From positions 33,239,028 through 33,303,027 of the forward strand of contig CM055068.1 in the NCBI GenBank assembly GCA_029204045.2: a stretch of DNA of 64,000 nt, given 5' to 3'. Position 1 is the stretch's first letter. Every line of letters starts with the position of its first letter. A model generated the notes under the pieces. The model ran no database searches. It was not told the DNA's origin and saw nothing but the letters and a program-made list of their open reading frames with translations. The position numbers and the translations under genes were made by a program. This document shows positions 9,769-21,548 of the stretch, in pieces. The DNA is from Tillandsia leiboldiana (lineage: Eukaryota; Streptophyta; Magnoliopsida; Poales; Bromeliaceae).

Positions 9769-11548
9769 GAGGAGAGGTGAGGAGAGTGCATGTTGGTGTT
9801 GTCCTGCTGCTTGGTGTTGAGCGGAGTTGCGCGCGCGTCAGGCTTCACACGAGGTATGTTGGCTGTTGTTCCAAGTTTTAATTTTTGGATTTTATTATGG
9901 ATTTGGAGTGAGGTTTTGAGCTTGGTTTGGTTATTTTATTCTCTCTTTTCTACATTCGCCTTGAGGAGCAGCTTGTGTTGCTTGGCTGCGGGTTGTTGGA
10001 GTTGCACTGCGCGGAGCCGAGGGTGCATGCATGCATGTATGCGTGAGTGCTGTGAGCTGACAGAGGAGTGAGCCGGAGTGCGCAGGATTTTTTGTAGAGG
10101 ACTTGGGAGGTGGTTTGAGCTTCGGGGTATTTTTCTGAGGTACTTGTCAGTGTGCGCGCACGGCGCGGTTTCGGCAGTTTGAGGGTTCGGCGCTTCCCCG
10201 ACTTCGGCTTTGCCTACGGAAAGCATTTTAGGTGGGTTGGAAACTCTTCCAAACTGTATGGAATGCCCTCTAATGCTTCTATATGCATATTGATCATGTC
10301 TAATATATTATTTTTACAGTTGATAAATCTGATAGTTGCCTAGAAAATTACAAAAAATTTATCGGAATCCCAGATTATTTTTAGTATACTCCTGGTACTG
10401 TATGACACTAGATTTCATGGTTAGTTGGCATCATATTTGCACCTAGACCATTTTAAAAATCAAGAAAACCGTTTTGAGAAAAATCGGCATTTTAAAAGTG
10501 GTTTTTAAATTGTGAGATCGACAGAGGGGTGGCATGGGTTCAGGGTGCATATGACCTCGTGCCTGGGGGTCGAGTGGTTTTTATCTGACTTAGAGGATGT
10601 GTTGCTAGTGTCTTGGTGTTTGTGGGGGCATATCAGATTGAGTCGTGGAGTGTTCTCCGACCTAGACATGAGTGTGGGATGTTGATATTCGAGTTTTCCG
10701 ATCTGTTTGATCGTGGATTGTAGCCTGCAGATGCCGCTTTTATGCCAGATGAGGCACGCTTGAGCTCAGTGGGGTCCCTCCCCTCAAGTTATGCTCCGGA
10801 TGCGATGATGATGATGCGCCTAGTTGATACACTAGAGGTCGCTTTGCGTGATACTGAGATAGTCCGATGGGACGCCCTGGTTGATACACCAGGGGGCGTA
10901 GGCTTGACTGGACCCGATGTGGCAGTCACTGAGATTGGGTTATGTGAGCGAGTGGTTGCATAGCATGTCCTTAGATGAGTTTTCCTTTGAGCATGATACT
11001 TCAGGCATACTAGCTGTAGTTTTATTCCAGCTTTCATATTATCTATCTGCATATTTATTTGTTTTGCCTCCAGTAGACTTAGTGGGCATACCGTGGATAT
11101 TGGTGACGGTACCCACTGAGAACTACCTTTTCCAGTAGTTCTCACACCCGCTGTGGTGGCAGGTTTTCCTGAGGCAGCTGTTCCAGGTTCAGCTCGTGCG
11201 GGGACAGCAGACCGAGGTAAGGGCGTGGCCGACTAGTTTCTTACCCGAGTCTGTCTGAGTCAGAGGTAAAGATACCCTGTATTTTGAGTTTTCACTTTTG
11301 TACTGGACAGTCTGTGATTGTATTTTATGTTCATAGTGAGAGGACTATGTATTTTGGATCTTGGATGTATATTGATTCAGCTGTTCAGTTTTTGGTTCTA
11401 TAGCTTAGTTTCTTTCAGCTCTGATATTTGTTTAGCTATAGATCTTACTTGCAGGTTAGTCGCTTCGTCTGTGAGGGGAGTCCCGTGTAGGCGGCGGATC
11501 TGTTGGCGAGCCCGGGTCGCAGTTTCGACCGCGGGGCGTGACAAGGAC

Positions 11549-12257
11549 GATGCCCATCTACTGGCACCAAAGAACCCATTATATGATAATTCTGACTGTT
11601 AATCCTAAAAACATATGGACCTGAACTTTTATTAATTTATGTATCTATTTTTGCGCCTCAGGAGGTAAATGCAAACATAGAATTGTACATTCTGATATTT
11701 TCTCGAAATTTTCTAGCTTCGCCTCCACCTTGGTAATCCGACAAAGAATCTAAAATATGTGGTGTTTCGCGTAACAACGATAAGCAAATTCGTCCTTCTT
11801 GGCAACAGAGTGAAAATTTGGGTACACATTCATTTCGAGATTTATAAATTTTTTCATTATACCATAATAAAGCTCCACATGGTTGACACTTGTAATCCGG
11901 TAATCCAAGATATAATTGGTGAGGAGGATGAGGTGGAATTTGAGAAGACTCTGATAATACTTCGGGGTTGGCAGTAAATGTGTTTCTATCTTATCCATGT
12001 ATATATTTCGAAGATTGAATTATTCTCTTCTTTCTCCGATGACTAAGAATAGTCTTCCGTCGTTTTCTATTTTCTCGACTAACCGCTGCAGTTTCTGTTT
12101 GAGAACACCCGGACAACACTTCAAGGTTGGGAATGGTTACATTTTTATTTATCTGATGGGGATATCCAGAAGTTTGAACTATTCCTCTATTTCTTAGATG
12201 ATTTAGAATAATCTTGCGCCGTTTTCTATTCGCACGACTAATAATTGCAGCATCCAT
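11549..12257 (-). pseudogene. Helitron transposase, extreme N-terminal region, broken
   Basis: The open segment 11991-12257 carries two related basic blocks, RANRKRRKIILNH and RENRKRRKTILSH, an internal repeat common at the start of plant Helitron transposases. It continues in another frame through 11750-11998 (NVYPNFHSVAKKDEFAYRCY) and then, degenerate, through 11549-11749. There FRENIRMYNSMFAFTS and YHIMGSLVPVDGHRP are readable but separated by stops. The sequence then runs into the family-B LTR and resumes at 9353. Assignment rests on order and motifs; the original start codon is likely near 12257. Confidence 0.75.
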
Positions 12258-13058
12258 TTAAAGTTCCCACTCAATGATGATGAGGAAAATTATAAAGAAA
12301 ATATTTGTAAGTGAAAAATGCAAGTATATAAAAATAGATATAAATTTGTGGACTAATATAATGTTATATAATCTACTATACTGGTTACATACATCAGTAT
12401 AATGAGCAGTTATAACGTATATATTAAGCAATATAATAAAATAAAGAGTACAAAAGTTACGAACAGAAACAGAATAGATCTAAAAGGAAGCACTGTAAAT
12501 AAATTAATGCAAGAATAACGTGAAACCAAAGATGCAATCATGTTAGAATCGAACATACAGGGAGATAATTACCGAAAAAATGAGAAAACTGTAGACTGAA
12601 AGTGTACCTCTTTTGTGCATGCAAGCTCCATCTATTAATATATGTAAATTAAAAAAGGAAATAGAAAAGAAGTTAGTTTTGGGATGAAGATATATAAGCT
12701 AGCAGGTTAGAAATAAAGATACATATTAAAAAAGTTTTTGGAATATATTTATATTTTGATTTTTGTTTTCCTATTTTTTCGGGGAGGAAATAAACATAAA
12801 TAAGTAAGAACTCATATACAAACGAACTAAAGAAATACAACTTATTCTAGAAATTATCTGTAGTTATGGTGGTTTTATGCAAATTAAAGATGCAAGGAAA
12901 AATACGAATTAATCTAGAATTAACTAAAAAAATATGAATTAATTTATGAGTAGAAAATAATATATATATACTTATAGAACTATATATATAGTCAATCTAA
13001 ATTAGTCTTAAAAGTAATTTAGAATTTAGTCTAAAACAATATAACACATAAAGTTTAG

Positions 13059-13116
<58 letters not shown>

Positions 13117-13345
13117 CAAAATGTATGAATTTATATTTAAATTTAGATTTGGGAGAAAGAATGATGCGAGAAATTTCAAATTTTAAATACATATGTATAT
13201 ATTTTTTATGTAAAGCAGATTTTTTCTTTTTTTTTTGACTTCATTGTGGATTTACATAGGCGAAATTCTAAACATATATATATTTTAAAGTGAGGGAAAA
13301 AAGAAGTAGTACTTTTATGGGAAAAGAAAATTTGATTAAAGGTGT
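12258..13345. other. AT-rich intergenic DNA
   Basis: No coding sequence, RNA gene or clear transposon end was recognised. It is AT-rich throughout and contains the (AT)n run at 13063-13114. It may include the 5' untranslated part and terminus of the Helitron. Confidence 0.6.
13063..13114. repeat. (AT)26 microsatellite
   Basis: An uninterrupted alternating AT run of 52 bases, likely polymorphic in length. Confidence 0.97.
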
Positions 13346-13940
13346 TATGGTTTTGTCATTTTTATACCGAAACAATTTAATTTATTATTCTCTTTAAATA
13401 TCATATTATCATATTATTATTTTTAACTCGTAGATTATACTATTTAAGTAATTGTGAGGAAATGTAGGAATTTAAAAATATGATATTTGAAAGTAAGGAA
13501 GGAGAATTTTGGACTTTTGAGAGAAAATTGAATCTCATTTTATTTTCTTTTATCAAATAATTTCATAAAATCAATTTATATTTTATGTTAAAATATTATG
13601 AAATCTGAAGATAAGTTTAAATTGTGAATCATACTAACAAAAAGTATGATTTTGTCGTTTTTACACAGAAACAATTTTCTTATTCTCTTTAAATATCATA
13701 TTATCATATTATTATTTTTAACTCATAGATTATACTATTTAAGTAATTGTGAGGAAATGTAGGAATTTAAAAATATGATATTTGAAAGTAAGGAAGGGAA
13801 ATTTTCGACTTTTGAGAGAAAATTGAACCGCATTTTATTTTCTTTTATCAAATAATTTCATAAAATCAATTTATATTTTATGTTAAAATATTATGAAATC
13901 TGAAGATAAGTTTAAATTGTGAATCACACTAACAAAAAGT
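13346..13940. repeat. Tandem duplication, ~299 bp unit, two copies
   Basis: Copy 1 (13346-13644) and copy 2 (13645-13940) are nearly identical over their full length, for example TTCTCTTTAAATATCATATT at 13388 and 13683. A third, partial match lies at about 14500-14590, inside a unit of the 417 bp array. AT-rich and non-coding. Confidence 0.88.
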
Positions 13941-14199
13941 ATGGAAATTTATTATTTCCGTGGAAAATATAGGTTTCAAATTGTATGGAAAAAAATTTAA
14001 AACTTGATGCGGTAAAAATTAGTATTTACAATTAAAAATTTAAAGTTAAATTCAAATCAGAAATAATTTTCAAGAAACAGGTCTTAAATATTATTTTTTT
14101 ACGACCTCGAAAACAACCGAATTAATTATAAAAATTAGAATCAAATTTTGAGAACAAATTTATTAAAAATTCTCTTAAGTAAAAAGTAATTTTAGAACA

Positions 14200-14840
14200 T
14201 GTATATATTGCAAAATGAATTCTAAAAAGTTTGTGATTTTTGAAGGAAGTTCACAAAAATTCTTATAAAAGAATAAGCAAAACATCTTTCGTGTAAGATG
14301 GAAGACAGAAATTATTTTAAAATATTATAATATAATAGTAATTAAAATATCTATATAATCTTTCGAGCAAAATTGAAGATAAAAATTATTTTAAAATATT
14401 GTAATATAATATTAGTTGAAATTACTACATATATATTGTGCTTAGTTATTCGCTATTTCGGTACACCCTCTTTAGTCTCAAATGGTAAATATCATATTAT
14501 TATTTTGTCATTTTTACACAGAAATAATTTTCCTATTCTCTTTAAATCTCATATTATTATTGTTAACTCATAGATTATACTATTTAAATAATCGAAGTTA
14601 CCACGTATTGTGTTTTGCTATTCGCTACCGAATGTGTTTTGCCTAATTTGCGAGTTAACAAAATATGAGATTTTACGCATATATATTGTAAAATAAATTT
14701 TAAGAAGTTGGTGTTTTTTTTAGAGAGTTAAAAAATTTATTATAAAAGAATAAGTAAAACATCTTTCATGTAAGATAGAAGACAAAAATTATTTTAAAAT
14801 ATTATAATATATGAGTAATTAAAATTTCTATATAATCCTT
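14200..14840. repeat. AT-rich ~417 bp tandem array, left part
   Basis: This is a partial unit (14200-14353) and one longer, variant unit (14354-14840) of the array that resumes at 19509 on the far side of an inserted LTR element. Landmarks shared between units are GAGCAAAATTGAAGA, ATTCGCTATTTCGGTACAC and AACATCTTTC. The variant unit has part of the neighbouring 299 bp repeat in its middle. Confidence 0.75.
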
Positions 14841-16701
14841 TGTCACGCCCCGAGTTTAAAAATCAGGTCTTAAATTTTTTTTTTTTTTTTTTTTTATAAA
14901 TCAGAGTTTGCAAAACGGGCGTAACAGACCGCCACACATATAGGAAATTCCCTATCCGAAAGGATAGGGTCTCTCCTATACATGCACGGCTAGGCTAATC
15001 CAATCCTCAATCAGAGAGCAATAAACATCTCAACTGCTACAATACTAATCATCAGGGATAATCTAAACATCATACTATCATCAAACTGAATTAACATAAA
15101 TGAAAGTCAACTACAGATAATCGGGGATCTCAATCATCGATCTATGTCATCAGGGTATCACAATGATAATCGATCATAATAACTGTAGATCATACATGCT
15201 GGAAATCAGGATAATGTCTATCAGGAACGTGCATAAAGAACTGCATGCGATCAAAGTATATCTACAGATAATAATGTTGGAAATCAACATAACTGAACAA
15301 CAATGGTACGAAGTAGGTATCATGCATCAAAGACAGAACCCAAGTACCCAATCAATGCCAGTATTGGTCGCGAGGACCTCAGGCACATACCACCTGTCTA
15401 GCACCTATCTGGCTGACATAACCCCGCACCCACTGGTGCCGATCTAGGGGCTCACGGGTCCATCTCAAGACCACTTTACCGGTAAAGAACATCGCTGCGG
15501 TCATGACTCCGCTGATGTACGTGAAGTACAGCGTGCGTGGTAGTCATCATGCTATGATCAAGCTCACGGTCTAATGACCGGGTAGTCGGCAATAAGCCGA
15601 GATCCCAACAGGGAAATCATCTATCATATCGATCAGAATCTATCATGCATATCGGAACATCAAGTAGTATCTATCAATCATAAGAGCAGTAGATCATGTA
15701 TGTTGGAAATCAAAGGTATCCACAATAATCATGCATAAGGAACTGCAAATGATAAAAGCATGTCTATTGATACTAATACTGGAAATAAACTGAGCAACAG
15801 TATAAGGTAAAAGTAATGCATCAATAAGGAAACTATCAACATCCAATCAAAAGCCACCATATTGGTCCACAAGACCTCAGGGATATCTCGCCGAACCTGG
15901 CACCAACCTGGCTGACATACTCCGGCACCCTCGGGCACTAACCTGGGAGTCATCACTCCGGCACCCTTGGGCACTAACCTGGGAGTCACGGGTCGTACAC
16001 TAGACCACTTTACGTAAAATACTGTGATTTTTCTCCTATTTCACGCTTTTCGAGACAATCGGACCATCAAACTGAAAATCTGACACCGCCACGACGTCCG
16101 GCTCGACGCAACCTATCAGGTAGCGATTTTGGTTCGCTAAAATTTTGCTCCATAATTTTTAAATTCCATCTTATACTGTAATTTATACCGTTCGGCACGC
16201 TTTACGATGCTTTAGGCTCGTCAGATGCAAATTTCGTCAGTGCCATTGCGTTCAGAACAATGAAACCGTTCAAAATGACTACCTGGATCACTATATTCAG
16301 ATTCCGGATAGTAATTTGGTCAGCATTACATTCGTCCGAGTCCCGAAAATTAAGATTACTGTTCATATACAGTAATTCACTTAAGTGCACTGTGCACAGA
16401 GCACTGTAACATTGGTCGCGGCTATTTCGCCCGCTTTTTCATCGATTTCTGGAAGATCCGACCGTCAGATCGAAAAGTGCTGAATAACAATCTCGCTCAG
16501 TTCGACGAGACGATCACAACGGTCAACTCAGATTTCCAAGATCATGTCCGGGTTGGAAAATAGCCTTTTTTGTCTTGTGCATAGTGCGACTTGCACACTG
16601 GCGATTGACCATATGGGTCAACAAAGGTCTTTTAAATTCAAAACCAGCTCAAAATTCACTTTTACTCTATTTATTAAAATAAAATATTTCGAGTTTCTAC
16701 A
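14841..16701 (-). repeat. 3' LTR of the LARD-like element
   Basis: 1861 bp, beginning TGTCACGCCCCGAG and ending TTTCTACA on the plus strand. It contains a T-run near 14875-14895 and two diverged internal copies of a roughly 150 bp segment (15175-15300 and 15680-15800). The 94- and 86-residue frames inside are repeated in the other LTR only because the LTRs are identical; they are not genes. Confidence 0.93.
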
Positions 16702-17648
16702 TCACTTACAACTTAAAAGAAGTTTCGTCCCTGAAACTTACAACTTAAAAAAAAATTTTGTTCCCGAAGCTTAAGGTCAACTAAGCCACTATTAAGCCTC
16801 TAACAGGTTCGCAGTAGTGACAATCAGTCACAAAATATCAGCAACTCTCAGGCTACTCTTTTAGACCCAATCTGATACTCCCCATTACAGGGCAGAGTAT
16901 TTCCTCAGTTCTTTCGACAGTACGTTGTCTGCAGCCAACGTGCTTACCAAAAGAAAAGCGAAATACCATAGATCTGTCGCCAACATCTAGTTAGAGACAC
17001 AACTCCCATAAGAAGGTATATCACATGCCTCCCAACACAGTCTCAGTGCTAATGACATAACCTTTATCAAGGATTACTACCACCTCGTGGTTATAAATAT
17101 CGCCGTGACTAACTCATAGGAGAGTCCACGTCGGTCCACGAAATCCGTGCAAAAGGTGCGGCCAATTTGAATCCATCCCAAAACAGGGTTACCATCGGGC
17201 CCATAGGTTACTGAACTATGACACGGGGACACTGAATGATCAACAACTTGTTCAACCTCTGGGCAAACTGTGGGGCTGGTGCAATAATAGCAGTCCTCTG
17301 CTGCTGTGCCATCAACTAGACGATTACGACAAAAACGGTGGTCAATCTTTCAACCACATGTACTGTAACTGATCTGAGCCCTCTGGCTCCACTGAAACAA
17401 TCAAGCCCACGGCCTCAACCATAACCGCGGCTAACCCTGCACTAACAACGATCCCCAAAACCAGAGTGCGTACGACTAATAACCAATACAACGAGACTCA
17501 ACTGTGTGAAACACACCTGAGCTCCAAACCAATATGCCAATACCCTGCGCTCTCTCGTGAACACAAGTCATCCTAGGGTTCGTCCTAACCATTTCCTAAT
17601 CATCTCTTCCTAGGTACCGTATACCTATTGCTCTGATACCATCTAATC
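16702..17648 (-). other. Internal region of the LARD-like element, no coding capacity
   Basis: 947 bp without an open frame of useful length. Fragments near 17260-17460 have the composition of a degenerate gag leader. The stretch next to the left LTR, where a polypurine tract is expected on the minus strand, reads AAGTTGTAAGTGA and is a poor polypurine tract. The AAACTTC(C/T)TTTTA block next to it is shared with the Gypsy element at 35961. Confidence 0.7.
17629..17641 (-). promoter_or_regulatory. Primer-binding site (tRNA-iMet type)
   Basis: GCTCTGATACCAT on the plus strand, i.e. TGGTATCAGAGC on the minus strand, eight bases from the LTR edge, complementary to the 3' end of plant initiator tRNA-Met. 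Confidence 0.88.
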
Positions 17649-19508
17649 TGTCACGCCCCGAGTTTAAAAATCAGGTCTTAAATTTTTTTTTTTTTTTTTT
17701 TTTATAAATCAGAGTTTGCAAAACGGGCGTAACAGACCGCCACACATATAGGAAATTCCCTATCCGAAAGGATAGGGTCTCTCCTATACATGCACGGCTA
17801 GGCTAATCCAATCCTCAATCAGAGAGCAATAAACATCTCAACTGCTACAATACTAATCATCAGGGATAATCTAAACATCATACTATCATCAAACTGAATT
17901 AACATAAATGAAAGTCAACTACAGATAATCGGGGATCTCAATCATCGATCTATGTCATCAGGGTATCACAATGATAATCGATCATAATAACTGTAGATCA
18001 TACATGCTGGAAATCAGGATAATGTCTATCAGGAACGTGCATAAAGAACTGCATGCGATCAAAGTATATCTACAGATAATAATGTTGGAAATCAACATAA
18101 CTGAACAACAATGGTACGAAGTAGGTATCATGCATCAAAGACAGAACCCAAGTACCCAATCAATGCCAGTATTGGTCGCGAGGACCTCAGGCACATACCA
18201 CCTGTCTAGCACCTATCTGGCTGACATAACCCCGCACCCACTGGTGCCGATCTAGGGGCTCACGGGTCCATCTCAAGACCACTTTACCGGTAAAGAACAT
18301 CGCTGTGGTCATGACTCCGCTGATGTACGTGAAGTACAGCGTGCGTGGTAGTCATCATGCTATGATCAAGCTCACGGTCTAATGACCGGGTAGTCGGCAA
18401 TAAGCCGAGATCCCAACAGGGAAATCATCTATCATATCGATCAGAATCTATCATGCATATCGGAACATCAAGTAGTATCTATCAATCATAAGAGCAGTAG
18501 ATCATGTATGTTGGAAATCAAAGGTATCCACAATAATCATGCATAAGGAACTGCAAATGATAAAAGCATGTCTATCGATACTAATACTGGAAATAAACTG
18601 AGCAACAGTATAAGGTAAAAGTAATGCATCAATAAGGAAACTATCAACATCCAATCAAAAGCCACCATATTGGTCCACAAGACCTCAGGGATATCTCGCC
18701 GAACCTGGCACCAACCTGGCTGACATACTCCGGCACCCTCGGGCACTAACCTGGGAGTCATCACTCCGGCACCCTTGGGCACTAACCTGGGAGTCACGGG
18801 TCGTACACTAGACCACTTTACGTAAAATACTGTGATTTTTCTCCTATTTCACGCTTTTCGAGACAATCGGACCATCAAACTGAAAATCTGACACCGCCAC
18901 GACGTCCGGCTCGACGCAACCTATCAGGTAGCGATTTTGGTTCGCTAAAATTTTGCTCCATAATTTTTAAATTCCATCTTATACTGTAATTTATACCGTT
19001 CGGCACGCTTTACGATGCTTTAGGCTCGTCAAATGCAAATTTCGTCAGTGCCATTGCGTTCAGAACAATGAAACCGTTCAAAATGACTACCTGGATCACT
19101 ATATTCAGATTCCGGATAGTAATTTGGTCAGCATTACATTCGTCGGAGTCCCGAAAATTAAGATTACTGTTCATATACAGTAATTCACTTAAGTGCACTG
19201 TGCACAGAGCACTGTTACATTGGTCGCGGCTATTTCGCCCGCTTTTTCATCGATTTCTGGAAGATCCGACCGTCAGATCGAAAAGTGCTGAATAACAATC
19301 TCGCTCAGTTCGACGAGACGATCACAACGGTCAACTCAGATTTCCAAGATCACGTCCGGGTTGGAAAATAGCCTTTTTGTCTTGTGCATAGTGCGACTTG
19401 CACACTGGCGATTGACCATATGGGTCAACAAAGGTCTTTTAAATTCAAAACCAGCTCAAAATTCACTTTTACTCTATTTATTAAAATAAAATATTTCGAG
19501 TTTCTACA
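17649..19508 (-). repeat. 5' LTR of the LARD-like element
   Basis: 1860 bp, nearly identical to 14841-16701. Differences noted by eye include a C/T near 18306, T/C near 18583, G/A near 19031, C/G near 19145, A/T near 19216, T/C near 19353 and one T fewer near 19376. Confidence 0.93.
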
Positions 19509-20560
19509 TCCTTTGAGCAAAATTGAAGACAAAGATTATTTTAAAATATTGTAATATAATATTAGTTGGAATTACTACACATTGTGCTCAGTTATTCGCT
19601 ATTTCGGTACACCTTCTTTAATTTTCTTAAAATGAAATAGAAAAGAAAGATTACTTAAAAATATTATAACATAGTATTAATCGAAGTTACTACGTATTGT
19701 GTTTTGCTATTCGCTACCGAATGTTTTTTGCCTAATTTGCGAGTTAACAAAATATGAGATTTTACCCATATATATTGTAAAATAAATTTTAAAAAGTTGG
19801 TGTTTTTTTTAGAGAGTTCAAAAATTTTATTATAAAAGAATAAGTGAAACATCTTTCATGTAAGATAGAAGACAAAAATTATTTTAAAATATTATAATAT
19901 ATGAGTAATTAAAATTTCTATATAATCCTTTGAGCAAAATTGAAGACAAAGATTATTTTAAAATATTGTAATATAATATTAGTTGGAATTACTAGACATT
20001 GTGCTCAGTTATTCGCTATTTCGGTACATCTTTTTTATTTTTTAAAAAATGAAATAGAAAAGAAAGATTACTTAAAAATATTATAACATAGTATTAATCG
20101 AAGTTACTACGTATTGTGTTTTGCTATTCGCTACGGAATGTGTTTTGCCTAATTTACAAGTTAACAAAATATGAGATTTTACGCATATATATTGTAAAAT
20201 AAATTTTAAAAAGTTGGTGTTTTTTTTTAGAGAGTTCAAAAATTTTATTATAAAAGAATAAGTGAAACATCTTTCATGTAAGTTAGAAGACAAAAAATAT
20301 TTTAAAATATTATAATATATTAGTAATTAAAATTTCTATATAATCCTTTGAGCAAAATTGAAGACAAAAATTATTTTAAAATATTATAATATAATATTAG
20401 TTGAAATTACTATATATTGTACTTAGTTATTCACTATTTCAGTACACCTTCTTTATTTTTCTTAAAATGAAATAGAAAAAAAAGATTATTTTAAAATATT
20501 ATAACATAGTATTAATCGAAGTTACTACGTATTGTGTTTTGCTATTCGCTCTTTCGGTAG
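19509..20560. repeat. AT-rich ~417 bp tandem array, right part
   Basis: Unit starts (TCCTTTGAGCAAAATTGAAG) are at 19509, 19926 and 20344, giving periods of 417 and 418 bases; the last unit is partial. Each unit has two related halves, one with TTATTCGCTATTTCGGTAC and one with TGCTATTCGCTACCGAATG, so the array looks higher-order. No open frame of significance. Confidence 0.85.
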
Positions 20561-21548
20561 GACTTCACTAATTTTGTACCTTAATAAAGTAATATCGAGG
20601 GAAATAAATTGAAGGCAAAGATTGTTTAAAAATATTATAATATACTATTAAGTGAAATTACTATAGTGTTCCGTTATTCGATTTTTCGGTACGAACTCTA
20701 ATTTTTTATATTTTAAAGTAAAACCAGCGATGAGAAAATTTATTTTCAAGTATGATTAGATAGTGAAAACTGAAATTCCTACATATCATATTCTGTTATC
20801 CATTTGTTTGCTACAGTTCTTAATTTTTACATTAAAGTAATCTCTTCCTTTTTCTTTTTTTAATTAAACAGGGTTAAACCCTATTTTGATTAAACAGGGT
20901 TAATCTCTTCCTTTTTCAAAGGTACAACTTCTCAGTTTCCCTTAAAATGAAATAGAAAAGAAAGATTATTTTCAAATATTATAACATAGTAGTAATTAAA
21001 GTTTTTACATATTATCTTCTGGTAGGACTTCACTAATTTTCTATCTTAAAATAAAATCGAGAGAAAAAATTTAAAGGTAAAGATTATTTAAGAACATTAT
21101 AACTATTAAGTGGAATTACTATATATTGTGTTTCGTTATTCGATTTTTCGGTACGGTGTCTTTATTTTTTTTAATTCTAAAGTAAAATCCTATTAAGTGA
21201 AATTAGTATATATTGTGTTTGGTTATTTGCTTTTTTCGGTATAGTGTCTTTATTTTTTTATATTCTAAAGTAAGACCAGTGAGGAAAATTATTTAAAAGT
21301 ATGATTAGAGAACGTTATAATATATTATTAATTAAAATTTCTGGTTAAAATAAATTTTTTATTTGGGGAAAGAAAGGAAAAGAACTAAAGTAGGGAACAA
21401 AGGAATATATTAAAGATGCGAAAAGAAATATCGGTTAGGGAACCAAGGAAAAGATACAAATTTTAAATAGCAAAGCCCATAACTTCATGCTCGACATAAA
21501 ATGCCAAATTACAAAATTTTTAATTTTTAACATAATATGTTTTAATTA
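20561..21548. repeat. Diverged copies of the array half-unit, AT-rich
   Basis: Several degenerate ~130 bp half-units continue to about 21330, recognisable by AAAGATTATTT, AAATTACTATAT, TTCGTTATTCGATTTTTCGGTA and a following TTTAT. Divergence grows with distance from 20560. Nothing else was recognised. Confidence 0.55.

Larger units (their letters stand above)
9355..11543 (+). mobile_element. Solo LTR, Gypsy-like family B, inside the Helitron
   Basis: A 2189 bp unit begins TGTGTATTTTATG and ends GGGGCGTGACA. It is flanked by AGGAC (9349-9353 and 11544-11548), with one extra A at 9354. Helitron coding sequence lies on both sides, so it is an insertion. A truncated minus-strand copy of the same family lies at 28040-29091 plus 41473-42212. 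The LTR has palindromic motifs at 9485-9595, a possible TATA (CTATATAG, 9693-9700) and an (AAG)n leader. No internal region or coding capacity is present. Confidence 0.88.
5809..12257 (-). mobile_element. Decayed Helitron (autonomous RepHel type), split by LTRs
   Basis: Minus-strand coding remnants run in the order expected for a plant Helitron transposase: N-terminal region (12257-11549), Rep domain with HUH and tyrosine motifs (about 9330-7471), linker (7537-6968), and PIF1-like helicase (6960-5809). The coding region is interrupted by a solo LTR (9355-11543) and cut off at 5808 by another LTR; the rest of the helicase is not in the window. The 5' TC and 3' hairpin-CTRR ends were not identified, so the element limits are those of recognisable coding sequence only. 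Confidence 0.85.
14841..19508 (-). mobile_element. Young non-autonomous LTR retrotransposon (LARD-like)
   Basis: Two LTRs (14841-16701 and 17649-19508) flank only 947 bp of internal DNA. Target duplications TCCTT are at 14836-14840 and 19509-19513. A primer-binding site matching initiator tRNA-Met (TGGTATCAGAGC on the minus strand, about 17629-17641) lies eight bases from the right LTR, which sets the orientation as minus. By eye the LTRs differ at only about six positions plus a one-base length difference, so insertion was recent. No gag or pol frame is present; mobilisation would need proteins from a relative. The LTR ends match the 4.0 kb solo LTR at 49639-53644, minus about 2 kb of its middle. 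Confidence 0.93.

Noticed and set aside
15163..15989. 94- and 86-residue frames repeated at 17971-18255 and 18537-18797
   Set aside because: They fall in the two matching LTRs of the LARD-like element; no start context or domain.
17629..17641. tRNA gene signal
   Set aside because: Only the 12-base complement of the tRNA-Met 3' end is present, which is the primer-binding site; no cloverleaf can be drawn around it or at the other such sites.
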